DNA from: Anaerocaecibacter muris
GTDB taxonomy: Bacteria; Bacillota; Clostridia; Christensenellales; Pumilibacteraceae
Assembly (NCBI RefSeq): GCF_943192945.1
Contig: NZ_CALPCE010000002.1
Span: 335,086-399,085, forward strand
Direction: 5' to 3'
Length of the DNA stretch: 64,000 bases
The notes below the pieces were generated by a model. The model did not search any database. It worked only from the letters and a program-made list of their open reading frames with translations, and was not told the origin of the DNA. A program made the position numbers and the translations under genes. Position 1 is the stretch's first letter. Each line of letters starts with the position of its first letter. Shown here in pieces: positions 41,062 to 51,826 of the stretch.

Positions 41062-44000
41062 ATGAAATCGACTAAACATTCAAGGAATTTTACAGCGCGC
41101 TTGGCGTCGATTGCTATTACCGTAGCGTTGATTTTGAGCGTGGCGTTCTCGTTCGGCTTTATAAACAAGCCGAGCGTTGCGCGTGCGGAAGAACAGGACG
41201 TCACACAGTCCGCCGAAAAAACGGTAAACGGCATAAGGTTTGTACAGGTCGCGGCGGGCGAGGACTTTGCGATAGGTCTTACGTTTGACGGCAAGCTGTA
41301 CGGTTGGAGTCTTACGGGCGGCGACGGCGGTAACACCGGCGCAGAAAACACGGTCACGCTCGGCAAATACTATTCCTCCGTTCCCACGGAAATAGGCGTA
41401 ACGTTCAGACAGGGTCCCGGCGTTTCGGGCAACAACAAGTGGGGCGAGCCCAACTATATGTCCGACAAAGACAGTAGCGGCAACCCTATTACAGATAAAA
41501 TTACGAGCATAGCCGCAACTCGCACCACAGCGGCGTTCATTACTGAAAAAGGTTATATCTATACATGGGGCAAGGACAGTAACGCCCAAAAAGAAAATGT
41601 GGAAAACGTCGTTATGGAAGAACGTAACGCTTTTCCGCATTACTTGCTTTTGCGCGAAGCGGGCAACAATGACCCGTGGCATACTCCTTTTATAATCAAT
41701 TACGGTTATTATGACGAAACGGGCAACCCCGATACCGCGCTCGACTTTATCACCCCTACAGGCACAAAAGGGCTTACGTTGTGTTCCATTGCCGCGGGCG
41801 AGTATAACTATATTTTCGGATTTGCCAAGGACGTTAATTTTTACACTTACGCTTGGGGATCTTTGATGTATTCCGTGCCCAACATTATAGTAAATGCGGG
41901 CGGCTATACTTATGATCTTTCCCATGAGTTGAAGGGCGGCAGAATACGTAAAGTATATAAGACGAGCTATGCCAACACCGCAACAAATACGACAGTCGTC
42001 GCGGGCGGCTACACGGTCGGCGTAAACGGTTCGTCGGCTGCGAACGGAACGTCGTTGCAGTTGCGCGGCAAAAACTTCCTTACTTCGGCTTACGACTCGG
42101 CAACGGGATATATCTATACCAACGAATTGCTCGACGTTACAGGCGGAACAATAAACAGCGGCGCGGCTACTTCCAAAATTTTATATTCGCAAAGCAGTTC
42201 GGCATACAACCTCGAAAAAGGCTTGGCGGGCGCGAACGGCCGTGCGACGCAGTCCGATACTTACGACGCGGGCATCGATATTTTCCAATATTACGGCAGA
42301 CAGAAATCTAATGTCGAACTCAACTTTTCGGTTGACAGCGCGGTAGTTAATATAGTCAACGCGCAAGGCGCAGCCCTTAACGGAGCGAATAACGTCGGCG
42401 CGTACAACTATGCCGTTGCGCTCGGCAACGACGTAGGCTACGGCATTAGCGGTAAAAAACTTTACGGCTGGGGCGACAACAATAAAGGTCAGCTCAAAGG
42501 TTTTACAAGCGCTAACACCGCCACTCCCGTGCAAATTCTTTCCGACAAAACGTTTAAATCCGTTGCGGCGGGCAAACAGCTCACCAAAAGCAAAAAAGCG
42601 TTGTATGCCACCGACTCGCTCCAAATCGAGAGCGGCTCAGTCACAGGCTTTATCTCGGACGTGCAAAACTCCGCCGAATACATCACGGGCGCGTTGTCCG
42701 AGGACGGCAAGCTGTACGTGTGGAGTAACTTCGACAGCGTTTCGGGCGAAACCGGTTACAGTGCGTCGCCCGTACAAATAAAATTCGGCAATGTCGAAAA
42801 CACGACGGGCACGACCGCGAGCGAGTTTGCCGCGGTATATTCGGGTTACGGCAATAATCTGTTTGCCGTTACCAAGCTCGGTAAACTTATTCATATAAGC
42901 TACGACCAAAAGAGCAATACGTACAAACAAAAATTGTACGACGAATTCCGCTCTGCGGACGGCTCGGCTATAACCAACTGGTCGGTCAACTCCAATAACA
43001 CGGTCAAGTTCAACACCGTGCCCGCTACGGCGGAAAACTCCGCGCCGAGCATCGGCGACGCCACTTTTTACGTTTGGCAAGCGGACAGAACGTCCGCCGC
43101 AAGCGAGGGCGACAACACAGTTTGGATCAACAGCAATAACGGTGCCGGTGCGTTCGACGCGCTTGTGTCCAAAAACAATATCGGCGACGTTTACAGAATT
43201 TTGACGTCCGCCGACGACGGTATGACTTTCTTAAACGACAAAAAGGAGAATAAGCCCGAGTCGTTTGATCCCGTATATTCTTATGACGGCAAAGTCATGA
43301 CGGAAAGTCAACGCGCAAACATGTTCAAAGCGCAAATCGTAAACACCGATACGGACAAGGGCGTCGGTATTAAAATCACTCCGTTGCGTTCGTCCAAGGG
43401 CGAAAAAGTAACGCTGGAATTTTACGTTGCGCGTTTCGGAAGTCAAGGCAACTTTGAAACTTCCGCAAAAGGCAAAGCCATTTATTACGATTACGAAAAA
43501 TGCAAAATCGAGTTTACGATTGCGGACACCCCGACTATCGTCGATTACAAATCGTTTGCCGACGTGATAGGCGAGGACGGAGCTAACAAGGGCAATTCCA
43601 ATATCCCGTTGCTCGATCCCAATAACGACAACAACAAATACTATTCGTTGGCGGTGCAAAACGTGTCGCTCGGCGTCGAGGAATTGATCAAATATCTTAC
43701 CGCCAAAAATTCGGTAGACGCAACGTTCAAAGCAGACGCAATAACGGCAATGTCTAATGCTGATAGCGGGTTCCCCGCATTGTCCAAGGTTAAGAACGGC
43801 AATCTTAACTACTACTTGGGTGAAAACGAAACGTCCGCGACGGACAATAAATATTACACCGACGTTTATAAATACATCTTTTCCGACCGCGACGCGGACA
43901 GGGTAATTATATCCGATACGAGAGGTATCCAGCTCAACGGTTTGGCGGGCGCAAGCGTCAACGCAATCAACTGCGTAAAAGTTCCCGTAACCGTCAAAAT

Positions 44001-46548
44001 CGACCTTAAATCGACTTATGGCGTGGACGTTGGGTGTATAAAGGCTTTTGCGACAGACTTTAACAACGTTTACGGCTTTTATAACGTGGTGTTCGCGGAG
44101 GACAATTCGTCCGTAAGTTTGACATACGACGTCGTGCGTTATACCGCTGTCGGTTCGACGGGCAATATCGTATACAACGAAAACAATATCGCCGATTACA
44201 GCGCTAAATCGGATAACGCGCACGTGCGCACTACAATCAACGCGCAGACTTCCACCAAGTATAAAGGCACGGCGGGCGACGTAAATATCGACATCGCCAA
44301 AACGACTAACGTTGCGTCCGTGTTTGCGCAAGCGTCTTTGCGTCTTACGGATACAAAAGATTATAACGGCATTTACGGCAGTGCGGAGGCGGGCGCAAAA
44401 AATAAACTTACCGTGACTTATCCCAACAGGATTTATGTCGGCGGCAGTGCAAAAATAGACCTGTCGTCGTATGTAAAGAACTTGGGCAACAGTATATACT
44501 TTACCTATAACAATAAAATTACCGAATTCGACGCTTTTAACAATAAATTCCCCGACGAAACCGCGGGCACTGGCAGACCTTACGTAAAACTTACGTCGAG
44601 AGACCTTACCGTGTCGCCCACGTCGGATTGCACAATCAACCTTGACGTTACTGTCCAGCGTTTTGCGGACTCGCGCAATACGCCGTTTGCGGACGACAAC
44701 GAAAAGGTGGTAATAACGTTCATTTTCGATAAAATAACGTCGTTCACTTTCGCCAAGGAAGCTAACGTCACTTCGGTGTTTACCATTAAAAAGACCGAGC
44801 AAATCAGCTTGTTCGGCGGCGCGATAGACGGCACGCAGTACAACAAGTTCGCATCCATTAACGGAATAGGCGACGACGCTATCAAATCGTCGCTCGAAAG
44901 TCAAATAGTCATTTCCGATATTCAATCGTCGGGCGACGGCATTTATACTGCGGAAGCCGCGCAAGGCGCGCCCGCGGTCGTAATCAAACCCATTTCGTCG
45001 GGCTCGGGAATTATAAGTTTTGTCGCAACGGTTTACGGACAAAGTTTGCATTTCAAGGTTGCGATTAACGTGTCCTATGTTACTGTGCTTGACAGCGATT
45101 TCGATATAAGCCTTGTCAGCGACGAATATGTGTATGTAAGTAATTTGCAGACAGAGCTTAACGACGCCAATAAATTCAACTCGCAAATAGGCAACTATAA
45201 AGTGTTGTACGGCGATATAAGCGAAAACAAAGACGCCGCAGGCAAAAATATCTACAATGCCGTGTATTTCACCGAAAAAATGTACGGCACCAAGGAAGAA
45301 AGCATCGGCTATCCCGCTTTTGTCAAGAGCGTGACGTTCGAGGGCGTTTCTTCGGCGCAACCTTATATCAGAATCGAACCGAGCGCAAGCGCGGTCAGCA
45401 ACAGCGGCGAGTACTATATGCACGTCCGTTTTGTAAACGCCAACGTCGAAAAATATGCGGACGCGCCCAACGGCAGTATTTTGGAAGTGGTGTTCAAAAT
45501 AAGCTCGGGCAAAGTAGTCGTTCCGCTTACGGGCGATAAGGTAGTCAATATCGACTGCAAGACGGGGCGCAAACAGGCTGTCGGCGGTATTTGGTACACG
45601 AGCGGCAGCGGCGTGGATACGGTCGCGCACGTTTCGGCAAAAGAATTGCTTGACTTCCTCGGCGAAGAGGATACGATGAACTATCAAATATACTTTATTT
45701 CGGCGGATAGCGCCGCGACAAAGTATTTCAACTACGATTACCGCAAGGGCGATAACGAAATTATAATCACGCCCAAATATAACACGCCCGTCCTTAAAGA
45801 CGGTCCGCAGTCGTTCGCGGTAAGCGTGTCGGTATACAACGCCGAAAAAGCTCGCTCGCTTATGCTCTCTTTCGACGTTACGATCGACGGCATTTTGACG
45901 ACGCTTCCAGTTACTACCAACGAAGACGGTGTAATAGGTTACGGCAATATATGGTTGTACTCATTTATAATCGTGTTCGGTGTATTGCTCATAATCTTTA
46001 TTATCCGCATGGTAGTGTACTGGAAAAAACGCGCCAAACAGCGCGCGCTCATCAAACGCAATCAGGAACTTATCCGCATGCGCGACCGTATGCACAACAA
46101 AGCCAATATTGCGTCCAAAGAGCAGGTCGTCCGTACCAAGATGAAGATGGAAGACCCCAAATACGCCAAGCTGTTTAACGAAATGCGCAAGAACAAGGAG
46201 AACGAGAGCGGCGTAGTGCTCGAAAACTCCGACCTTGCGGCAATGGCTAAATCCAAATCCAAGAAAAAGAAGAAGGGCGGCAAAAAGTCCGTTGCGGAAC
46301 TTAAAGCCGAGTTGGAAGCCAAAAAAGCGGCGTTTGCCGCGGCGCAGGCGCAAAGCGTTCAGCCGGTCAATCCTTTCGGCGGCGACGCTATGTCCGACGC
46401 TTCGTTTGACGGAGGCGGCGCGGCGTATACCGCGCCTGTGGAGGAATTCGCCGACGGCTTCGGCGGCGCGGACGGCGGCTTTGCCTCGCCCGACATTGAC
46501 GGTAAAGAAATAATATTCGACGCGTCCGATATAGGCGATGGAATGTAA
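41062..46548 (+). CDS. Giant RCC1-repeat surface protein with one C-terminal membrane span
   Basis: A 1828-residue protein. A signal peptide covers 1-45 (h-region ITVALILSVAFSF, cut near VARA-EE). Residues about 55-640 show degenerate RCC1 units (VAAGEDFAIGLTFDGKLYGW, then AAFITEKGYIYTWG and KLYGWGDNNKGQL), a beta-propeller type. About 640-1620 is a row of beta domains rich in Asn, Asp and Thr. One transmembrane segment is at about 1631-1652, and a basic cytoplasmic tail follows with a short coiled coil (AELKAELEAKKAAFAA). Start ATG 41062 is chosen for the signal peptide. No known function; likely an outward-facing partner of the next two proteins. Confidence 0.75.
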   Translation: MKSTKHSRNFTARLASIAITVALILSVAFSFGFINKPSVARAEEQDVTQSAEKTVNGIRFVQVAAGEDFAIGLTFDGKLYGWSLTGGDGGNTGAENTVTLGKYYSSVPTEIGVTFRQGPGVSGNNKWGEPNYMSDKDSSGNPITDKITSIAATRTTAAFITEKGYIYTWGKDSNAQKENVENVVMEERNAFPHYLLLREAGNNDPWHTPFIINYGYYDETGNPDTALDFITPTGTKGLTLCSIAAGEYNYIFGFAKDVNFYTYAWGSLMYSVPNIIVNAGGYTYDLSHELKGGRIRKVYKTSYANTATNTTVVAGGYTVGVNGSSAANGTSLQLRGKNFLTSAYDSATGYIYTNELLDVTGGTINSGAATSKILYSQSSSAYNLEKGLAGANGRATQSDTYDAGIDIFQYYGRQKSNVELNFSVDSAVVNIVNAQGAALNGANNVGAYNYAVALGNDVGYGISGKKLYGWGDNNKGQLKGFTSANTATPVQILSDKTFKSVAAGKQLTKSKKALYATDSLQIESGSVTGFISDVQNSAEYITGALSEDGKLYVWSNFDSVSGETGYSASPVQIKFGNVENTTGTTASEFAAVYSGYGNNLFAVTKLGKLIHISYDQKSNTYKQKLYDEFRSADGSAITNWSVNSNNTVKFNTVPATAENSAPSIGDATFYVWQADRTSAASEGDNTVWINSNNGAGAFDALVSKNNIGDVYRILTSADDGMTFLNDKKENKPESFDPVYSYDGKVMTESQRANMFKAQIVNTDTDKGVGIKITPLRSSKGEKVTLEFYVARFGSQGNFETSAKGKAIYYDYEKCKIEFTIADTPTIVDYKSFADVIGEDGANKGNSNIPLLDPNNDNNKYYSLAVQNVSLGVEELIKYLTAKNSVDATFKADAITAMSNADSGFPALSKVKNGNLNYYLGENETSATDNKYYTDVYKYIFSDRDADRVIISDTRGIQLNGLAGASVNAINCVKVPVTVKIDLKSTYGVDVGCIKAFATDFNNVYGFYNVVFAEDNSSVSLTYDVVRYTAVGSTGNIVYNENNIADYSAKSDNAHVRTTINAQTSTKYKGTAGDVNIDIAKTTNVASVFAQASLRLTDTKDYNGIYGSAEAGAKNKLTVTYPNRIYVGGSAKIDLSSYVKNLGNSIYFTYNNKITEFDAFNNKFPDETAGTGRPYVKLTSRDLTVSPTSDCTINLDVTVQRFADSRNTPFADDNEKVVITFIFDKITSFTFAKEANVTSVFTIKKTEQISLFGGAIDGTQYNKFASINGIGDDAIKSSLESQIVISDIQSSGDGIYTAEAAQGAPAVVIKPISSGSGIISFVATVYGQSLHFKVAINVSYVTVLDSDFDISLVSDEYVYVSNLQTELNDANKFNSQIGNYKVLYGDISENKDAAGKNIYNAVYFTEKMYGTKEESIGYPAFVKSVTFEGVSSAQPYIRIEPSASAVSNSGEYYMHVRFVNANVEKYADAPNGSILEVVFKISSGKVVVPLTGDKVVNIDCKTGRKQAVGGIWYTSGSGVDTVAHVSAKELLDFLGEEDTMNYQIYFISADSAATKYFNYDYRKGDNEIIITPKYNTPVLKDGPQSFAVSVSVYNAEKARSLMLSFDVTIDGILTTLPVTTNEDGVIGYGNIWLYSFIIVFGVLLIIFIIRMVVYWKKRAKQRALIKRNQELIRMRDRMHNKANIASKEQVVRTKMKMEDPKYAKLFNEMRKNKENESGVVLENSDLAAMAKSKSKKKKKGGKKSVAELKAELEAKKAAFAAAQAQSVQPVNPFGGDAMSDASFDGGGAAYTAPVEEFADGFGGADGGFASPDIDGKEIIFDASDIGDGM

Positions 46549-46561
46549 GGAGGGCGCAAGA

Positions 46562-49500
46562 ATGAATAAGCAATCGATAAAACTTAAAATTTCGACGTTT
46601 GTAATAGCCGTTATAGCAATCCTTACGGCATGTGTGTTATTGTTCCGCAGTTCTCCCGTAAAAGCGGAAGGCAACAATGCGGGCAACGGCGAGGACAACC
46701 AGATCGAAATAAGAATGGATGTAAACGGCGAGGACGCGCGCAATAGCGCGAGCGGCGGCGATAACTCTGTCGATAAAATATCCACCAATAACGGTTTGCA
46801 TTTTAAAGTCCGTCATATATCGGCGGGACCCGTTATCGAAAAAATCGATCCGACTAATAACAATTCTTATATATTTGTCGAAAACGGTATAATAAACGGA
46901 AGCAAAAGTTTCGACGTCGCTATAGAAGATGCGGGTGGCAGTATAAGCATTACCGCGCGTAGCATCAATCTTGCCGGCGGACATTTTTCGGCAAAACTGC
47001 GCAACATAGATACAGACAACTATCCCGACGATATTAAAGTAGCGTATTTCCGAGTCGTCGTAGAGGATACGTTCGTACAAATGAGCGGCGCGTCGGAAGC
47101 TGTGTATGTCGGTTACGAACTCAACCCCGCAGGCACAAAAGAAGTGCTCAACGGTACGGAAGTCGATTCGTTTGCCAACGGCGTGCACAAGTCGATAGCT
47201 ACTTTTGCCAACTATTCCAACGTTTCGTTCGACCTCGGCGAGCTTTTGCAGAGCAGGGCTTTGTACCGCGGCGCAAACAAGATTAAAACAAGCGACGATA
47301 CGTTCTGGACGCTTTCGTCCGTTTCCAATTTCGTAATTACGGAAGCGGGTTTTGCGGAAGTGTCGGGTATCTTTGAAAAACCGATTATAGCCAACCCCAC
47401 GACGAGCGCGCGCATTGCGCCGTCCGTTATGGGCAAAATAACCATTACGCCGTCCACGGTCAGCAAGTATGCGGAGGATAAGAACGGCGCGGACTTCTTT
47501 GCGGCAACTCACGACTTCCGCATTAAGTTGAGCGAAATAGGCAACACGTCCGTAAGTTATACGGTCATGATTCCCATATCGTTCAATCCCGCCAACCCGC
47601 AAGTGCGCGACGATATATCCAAATCGGCGTTCAGACTTAACGTTACGTCCAACTATTTGCGCGTGTACAACAACACGTCGGGCGGGAAGAGCATTTACAA
47701 AGACATTACGACGGGCGAGCCTGTGGACGCCACGCCCGACGACTACCGCGCGATTGTTATATCGCCGCAGGATCTTGTTGCTTATGCTTGCCCCACGACT
47801 TACGACGAGCTTGTTTTCGACCACGAAAAAACTACAATCAACGGCTCCGCTCAGCTCGACGAGCAGGACGGCTGTTCGATAGAAATTGAGGGCGAAGGTC
47901 AAAACTATCCCAAGCAGTACAGAATAACCGCGCAAAAGAGCAGTCTTGCCAACAGCAACTTCGTCTTGCGGTTTGAGGTTCGCTATCAGACGGTAGAGAA
48001 CGGAACGACGGTTAAAACTACTATACCCGTCGAACTCGCAGTGGAAACTTACGGCGGATATACGATAGCGTTTGCGCCGATAAAGGGCAAAAAATCGGTA
48101 TCGTACAACGCGCTCACCTCGGAAGTGTTTGCGGAAATGCGCTCGCGCGGATATATGCTTACCGCCGCCAAGAGCAACAATCAAGATTTGATGTACGCTA
48201 ACTTCTCCAATAACGTGCTTACGCTCGATCCGCAGGTGGAAAAGATAAACGGCAGGGCAACCGTATCGGTCAGCCTGACGTTTGTCAACAACAATCGTCA
48301 AACTATTACTTTCGATTCGGAGTTTGTTCAGATAGACGTAAACGCGGGCAGTCTGTTCGCGCGGTTCGAGGACTGGCAAGCGTGGCTCATAATCGCCGCG
48401 TGTATCCTCGGCGGACTTATTCTTATTCTGCTTATCGTATGGTTGTTCATACACTCCATATCCAAGCATAAGCAGGACGAACTTGCGACGCAAGCGCCGG
48501 TATCTTCGTACATCGTCAAGCTCAATTCTACGATTGCGGCGACGCAGGCTCAACAGCGCATGGCGCAAACCGCCGCGCTGTCGCAGGCGAGTTCGCAAAT
48601 GTTGCTCGGCGCGGGTCCGACAAGCACAGCCGCGCCCAATCCCGATACTCTCGCTTTGGCGTCGGGCGGAATACCGTATATTCCTTCCACGCCGTCCACT
48701 CCGCTCATGAGCGAACCGCAAGCCGCGGTGCCGCCCGAGCCAGAAGAGAACTTGGAAGAACTCATCGCCAAGTACATCACCGACGAAGAGCTTTTGGAGC
48801 GCATATTCACCGAGAAGTACGAGCCGAAGGGCATGATACGCCGCACGTTCTTCAAGTCCAAGGACTTGCAGGCGCGCGAGCTTGACAAAGAGAAAAAACG
48901 CATTATAGAACGCTACAAAACGCCTATGCCTATGGACGAGGCGATTATGAGCGAAACCGAAATCAAAAAGGCGGAGCAAGCCTCCACGCCGTCGTCTGTG
49001 TCCGCGCCGCAGGAATCCGAGCCGCAGACTCAAGTCGAAATGTTTGTGCTCGACTTCGATCCTGACGCGCCGTTGTACGTAGAGGAAGAAAAGCCGCACG
49101 ACGAGTTCTCGGAAGAGAAGATAGACATAGACGCTTCGCCGGAAGAGAGCAGACTCAAAGCCGCGGAACGCCGCAACGATATTCTTATCAAAGAGCTTGC
49201 CGAGCTTAAATCGCGTATCGGCAAGGTCGAAACCGAACTCGACAAAGCTAAATCGCTCGAAGACGAATTGCGCGAAAAAATCGATAAGGCGGAAGCCGAC
49301 GACGCGCAGTTTGCCAAGGACATCGAAGACCTTGAATTCCAGCTTGCGTCCGCAAAGAACAAGGACAAAGACAGAATTACGCGCGACATCGGCATAAAAG
49401 AGGAAAAGAAGACGCGCAACCTCGGCGAGCTCGAAAAACTGCGCGCGGAACTCGACGCATTGCTCGGCAACAGCGAGCGGCTTAACGACGTTTCGTCCAA

Positions 49501-51700
49501 GCTCACCGATACTCAAACTCAAAAATCCGAGGAGCTCGAAAGCGTTACCGCCGAACTCGAAAAGGCGAAAGCGGAGTACGAAGCGTATCTCGACCGTCTT
49601 GCCAAGGTACAGGCGCGCCAAGCGCTCGAAGCGAAGATCATCGAGCTTACGCCCATGTTGGAGGCGGTCAACAATTCCGATTACGAGTTGCGCAGACTGC
49701 AAGCCGAAAACGAAAAACAGGCGAAAGAACGCGAATCGCTTAAAGCCGAAGTTGCCGCCGCCAAGTCGCAAATTCTCGGCGCTACCGATTTCGACGTAAT
49801 CAACGATCTCAACACGAAGATTTCGGAAGTGAACGCGCAGTTGTCCGACCTCGAAAAGGAAACGACCAAAACCACAAAGCGCAAGTCCGATCTAAATATC
49901 GAGTTCAATTCGCAACGTCGCAAGGCTAACGAGTTCGTGCAGAAAAACGATATACCGCTCGACGACGTTATCAACGCCGAAAACACGGTACTCGGCAATA
50001 TCGAGCTTGAACTGTTAAAGTCTTCGCGCGAAAAGGACAAAGCGGACGCCGAAAAAGAGGTTGCGGCGGCGCAGGCTGTATACGACGATCTCACCGCTTC
50101 GTCGGATGAAATCACGTTTATAGCGATGGAAGTCGCGTCCAATATCAAAGCTATCGAGGAAGAGCTTGCCGCAATGCAAGCCGAACTCGACGCCGTCAAT
50201 GCGCAAATGGAAAGCGCGACGGACGACGAACGGCTTATGCTTATAGTCGAGCAGGGCGACAAGTCCGACAAGATCGAAGAAATTAAAGCCAAGCTCGAAC
50301 AGGAAAATATTGACGGCACCAAGCGCAAAATGGAAGCGCAAAGCGCATACGACGCCAAGCTCGAAGACGCGCGGCACAACTTGGACGAAGCCAACGCTAC
50401 GTTCGCCAGGGCGTGCGCGTCCTATGACGAACTTGTCAATAATGCCAATCCTCTCGACCTTATCATGTCGGGCAGCGGTATTATCAGCCAAGACCAAAAG
50501 AAGATCGAGTCCGAAAACCTCAAAAAGCAACTCGAACGTTCCAAGAACGAAATCGAACAAGCTCGACTCGCCGCGGAAATGGCGCAAATGGAAGCGGAGC
50601 AAGCTCGCGTTGACGCTATGCGCGCATCCGAGGAGGCTCGCGCCGAAGCGGAACGCGCCGCGCAGGAAGCTATCGAACGTGCGGAACAGGCGAGAATTGA
50701 GGCGGAAGAAAAGGCTCGCGCCGAAGTAGAAGCCGCGGAGCGCGCAAGACAGGAGGCGGAAGAAGCCGCCGCCGCGGAAGCGGAAGAAGCGCGTCGCAAA
50801 GCGCAGGAAGCGGAGGAAGCCGCAGAACGAGCCAAGCAGGAAGCCGAAGAAGCCGCCGAGCGCGCGAAACAGGAAGCGGAAGAAGAAGCGGAACGCGCCA
50901 AGCAAGAAGCGGAAGAAGCCGCTGCTGCGGAAGCGGAAGAGCAACAGCGCAAAGCCCTCGAAGAAGCGGAAGAAGCCAAGCGTAAAGCTATGGAAGAAGC
51001 CGAGGAAGCTCAACGCAAAGCGCAAGAGGATGCCGAAGAAGCCCAGCGCAAGGCTATGGAAGAGGTCGAAGCGGCTAAACGTCAGGCGCAGGAAGAGATC
51101 GAGGCTATGAAACGCAAGGCAGAAGAGGAAGCGGAAGCCAAACGTTTGGAGGAAGAGAACAAGCGCAAGGAAGAAGAAGAACGTCAAAAAGCGGAGAACG
51201 AGCGCAACGAAGCGTTAGCCAAAAAGATAGCTATGCGCAAAGAGCAGATTATCGCTATCCGCAACGAAATGAAAGAACTCAAAGGCGACGAGGACGCCAA
51301 AAACCTGCGCGAACGTCTGTACAATATTCAGCTCACTTACGACGAGGACGAACGCGGTTGCGTCGAGCTCATGGACTTCTACAACAAGACCATGGACGAT
51401 ATACAGAACAGCGGCGAGATCGCAAGGCTTAAAGCGGAAAACGCCAAAAAGCCGCAACGCGTGGTGCGCAAAGTTACGGAACGCGTAAACCGCATAGCCA
51501 AGCGCAAGCCCGGTGCACGTCCCGCAGGCGCGCGGCGACCGGCGGGCGCAAGACCCGCGCGTCCCGCAGGCGCAAGACCGGCAGGTGCAAGACCTGCAGG
51601 CGCAAGACCCGCGCGTCCCGCAGGCGCACGTCCCGCACGTCCGTCAGGTTCGAGACCGACGCGTCCGTCGGGCACAAGACCGCCCAGACCCAGACCGTAA
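46562..51700 (+). CDS. Giant bitopic coiled-coil protein with Arg/Pro/Ala tail
   Basis: A 1712-residue protein. N-terminal signal or anchor at 8-30; extracytoplasmic beta domains to about 600; a transmembrane span at about 607-630; then a cytoplasmic region with a Pro/Ala linker, an acidic stretch and an extremely long coiled coil (about 850-1640) with AEEAERAKQEAEEAAERAKQ-like repeats. The last 64 residues repeat PAGARPA/RPAGAR units and carry over ten Arg, a nucleic-acid-type tail. AGGAGG lies 8 bases before the ATG; the gene follows the RCC1 protein by 13 bases. It could link the envelope to DNA or to the acidic N-terminus of the next protein. Function unknown. Confidence 0.75.
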   Translation: MNKQSIKLKISTFVIAVIAILTACVLLFRSSPVKAEGNNAGNGEDNQIEIRMDVNGEDARNSASGGDNSVDKISTNNGLHFKVRHISAGPVIEKIDPTNNNSYIFVENGIINGSKSFDVAIEDAGGSISITARSINLAGGHFSAKLRNIDTDNYPDDIKVAYFRVVVEDTFVQMSGASEAVYVGYELNPAGTKEVLNGTEVDSFANGVHKSIATFANYSNVSFDLGELLQSRALYRGANKIKTSDDTFWTLSSVSNFVITEAGFAEVSGIFEKPIIANPTTSARIAPSVMGKITITPSTVSKYAEDKNGADFFAATHDFRIKLSEIGNTSVSYTVMIPISFNPANPQVRDDISKSAFRLNVTSNYLRVYNNTSGGKSIYKDITTGEPVDATPDDYRAIVISPQDLVAYACPTTYDELVFDHEKTTINGSAQLDEQDGCSIEIEGEGQNYPKQYRITAQKSSLANSNFVLRFEVRYQTVENGTTVKTTIPVELAVETYGGYTIAFAPIKGKKSVSYNALTSEVFAEMRSRGYMLTAAKSNNQDLMYANFSNNVLTLDPQVEKINGRATVSVSLTFVNNNRQTITFDSEFVQIDVNAGSLFARFEDWQAWLIIAACILGGLILILLIVWLFIHSISKHKQDELATQAPVSSYIVKLNSTIAATQAQQRMAQTAALSQASSQMLLGAGPTSTAAPNPDTLALASGGIPYIPSTPSTPLMSEPQAAVPPEPEENLEELIAKYITDEELLERIFTEKYEPKGMIRRTFFKSKDLQARELDKEKKRIIERYKTPMPMDEAIMSETEIKKAEQASTPSSVSAPQESEPQTQVEMFVLDFDPDAPLYVEEEKPHDEFSEEKIDIDASPEESRLKAAERRNDILIKELAELKSRIGKVETELDKAKSLEDELREKIDKAEADDAQFAKDIEDLEFQLASAKNKDKDRITRDIGIKEEKKTRNLGELEKLRAELDALLGNSERLNDVSSKLTDTQTQKSEELESVTAELEKAKAEYEAYLDRLAKVQARQALEAKIIELTPMLEAVNNSDYELRRLQAENEKQAKERESLKAEVAAAKSQILGATDFDVINDLNTKISEVNAQLSDLEKETTKTTKRKSDLNIEFNSQRRKANEFVQKNDIPLDDVINAENTVLGNIELELLKSSREKDKADAEKEVAAAQAVYDDLTASSDEITFIAMEVASNIKAIEEELAAMQAELDAVNAQMESATDDERLMLIVEQGDKSDKIEEIKAKLEQENIDGTKRKMEAQSAYDAKLEDARHNLDEANATFARACASYDELVNNANPLDLIMSGSGIISQDQKKIESENLKKQLERSKNEIEQARLAAEMAQMEAEQARVDAMRASEEARAEAERAAQEAIERAEQARIEAEEKARAEVEAAERARQEAEEAAAAEAEEARRKAQEAEEAAERAKQEAEEAAERAKQEAEEEAERAKQEAEEAAAAEAEEQQRKALEEAEEAKRKAMEEAEEAQRKAQEDAEEAQRKAMEEVEAAKRQAQEEIEAMKRKAEEEAEAKRLEEENKRKEEEERQKAENERNEALAKKIAMRKEQIIAIRNEMKELKGDEDAKNLRERLYNIQLTYDEDERGCVELMDFYNKTMDDIQNSGEIARLKAENAKKPQRVVRKVTERVNRIAKRKPGARPAGARRPAGARPARPAGARPAGARPAGARPARPAGARPARPSGSRPTRPSGTRPPRPRP
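51505..51697 (+). repeat. Tandem GCAGGCGCAAGACC-like repeats coding the PAGAR tail
   Basis: Short direct repeats of 15 to 18 bases (CCCGCAGGCGCAAGA and close variants) make the coding end of the 1712-residue gene. Such repeats can vary in copy number by slippage. Confidence 0.7.
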
Positions 51701-51716
51701 TAGGCAAACGCCGGAG

Positions 51717-51742
51717 CGGAGCGGCTGAATAAAGCCACTCCG
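51717..51742 (+). other. Intercistronic hairpin between the second and third giant genes
   Basis: CGGAG (51717-51721) pairs with CTCCG (51738-51742) and GGCT (51723-51726) with AGCC (51733-51736). No T-run follows, so the message probably continues into the 2265-residue gene; the hairpin may affect RNA stability. Confidence 0.45.
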
Positions 51743-51826
51743 TTCACGCGCGTAATACAGGTTCTACACCGCTTTTCGGAGCGGAATGAATACAGTTTCA
51801 AAACAACACAAGTGCGAGGAACATTT

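Noticed and set aside
46637..49771. Long minus-strand open frame of 1044 codons
   Set aside because: Antisense to the 1712-residue gene; Arg/Val/Phe-rich with no motifs, an effect of codon bias. Similar frames at 43231-45687, 50015-51187 and 15275-16567 are rejected for the same reason.
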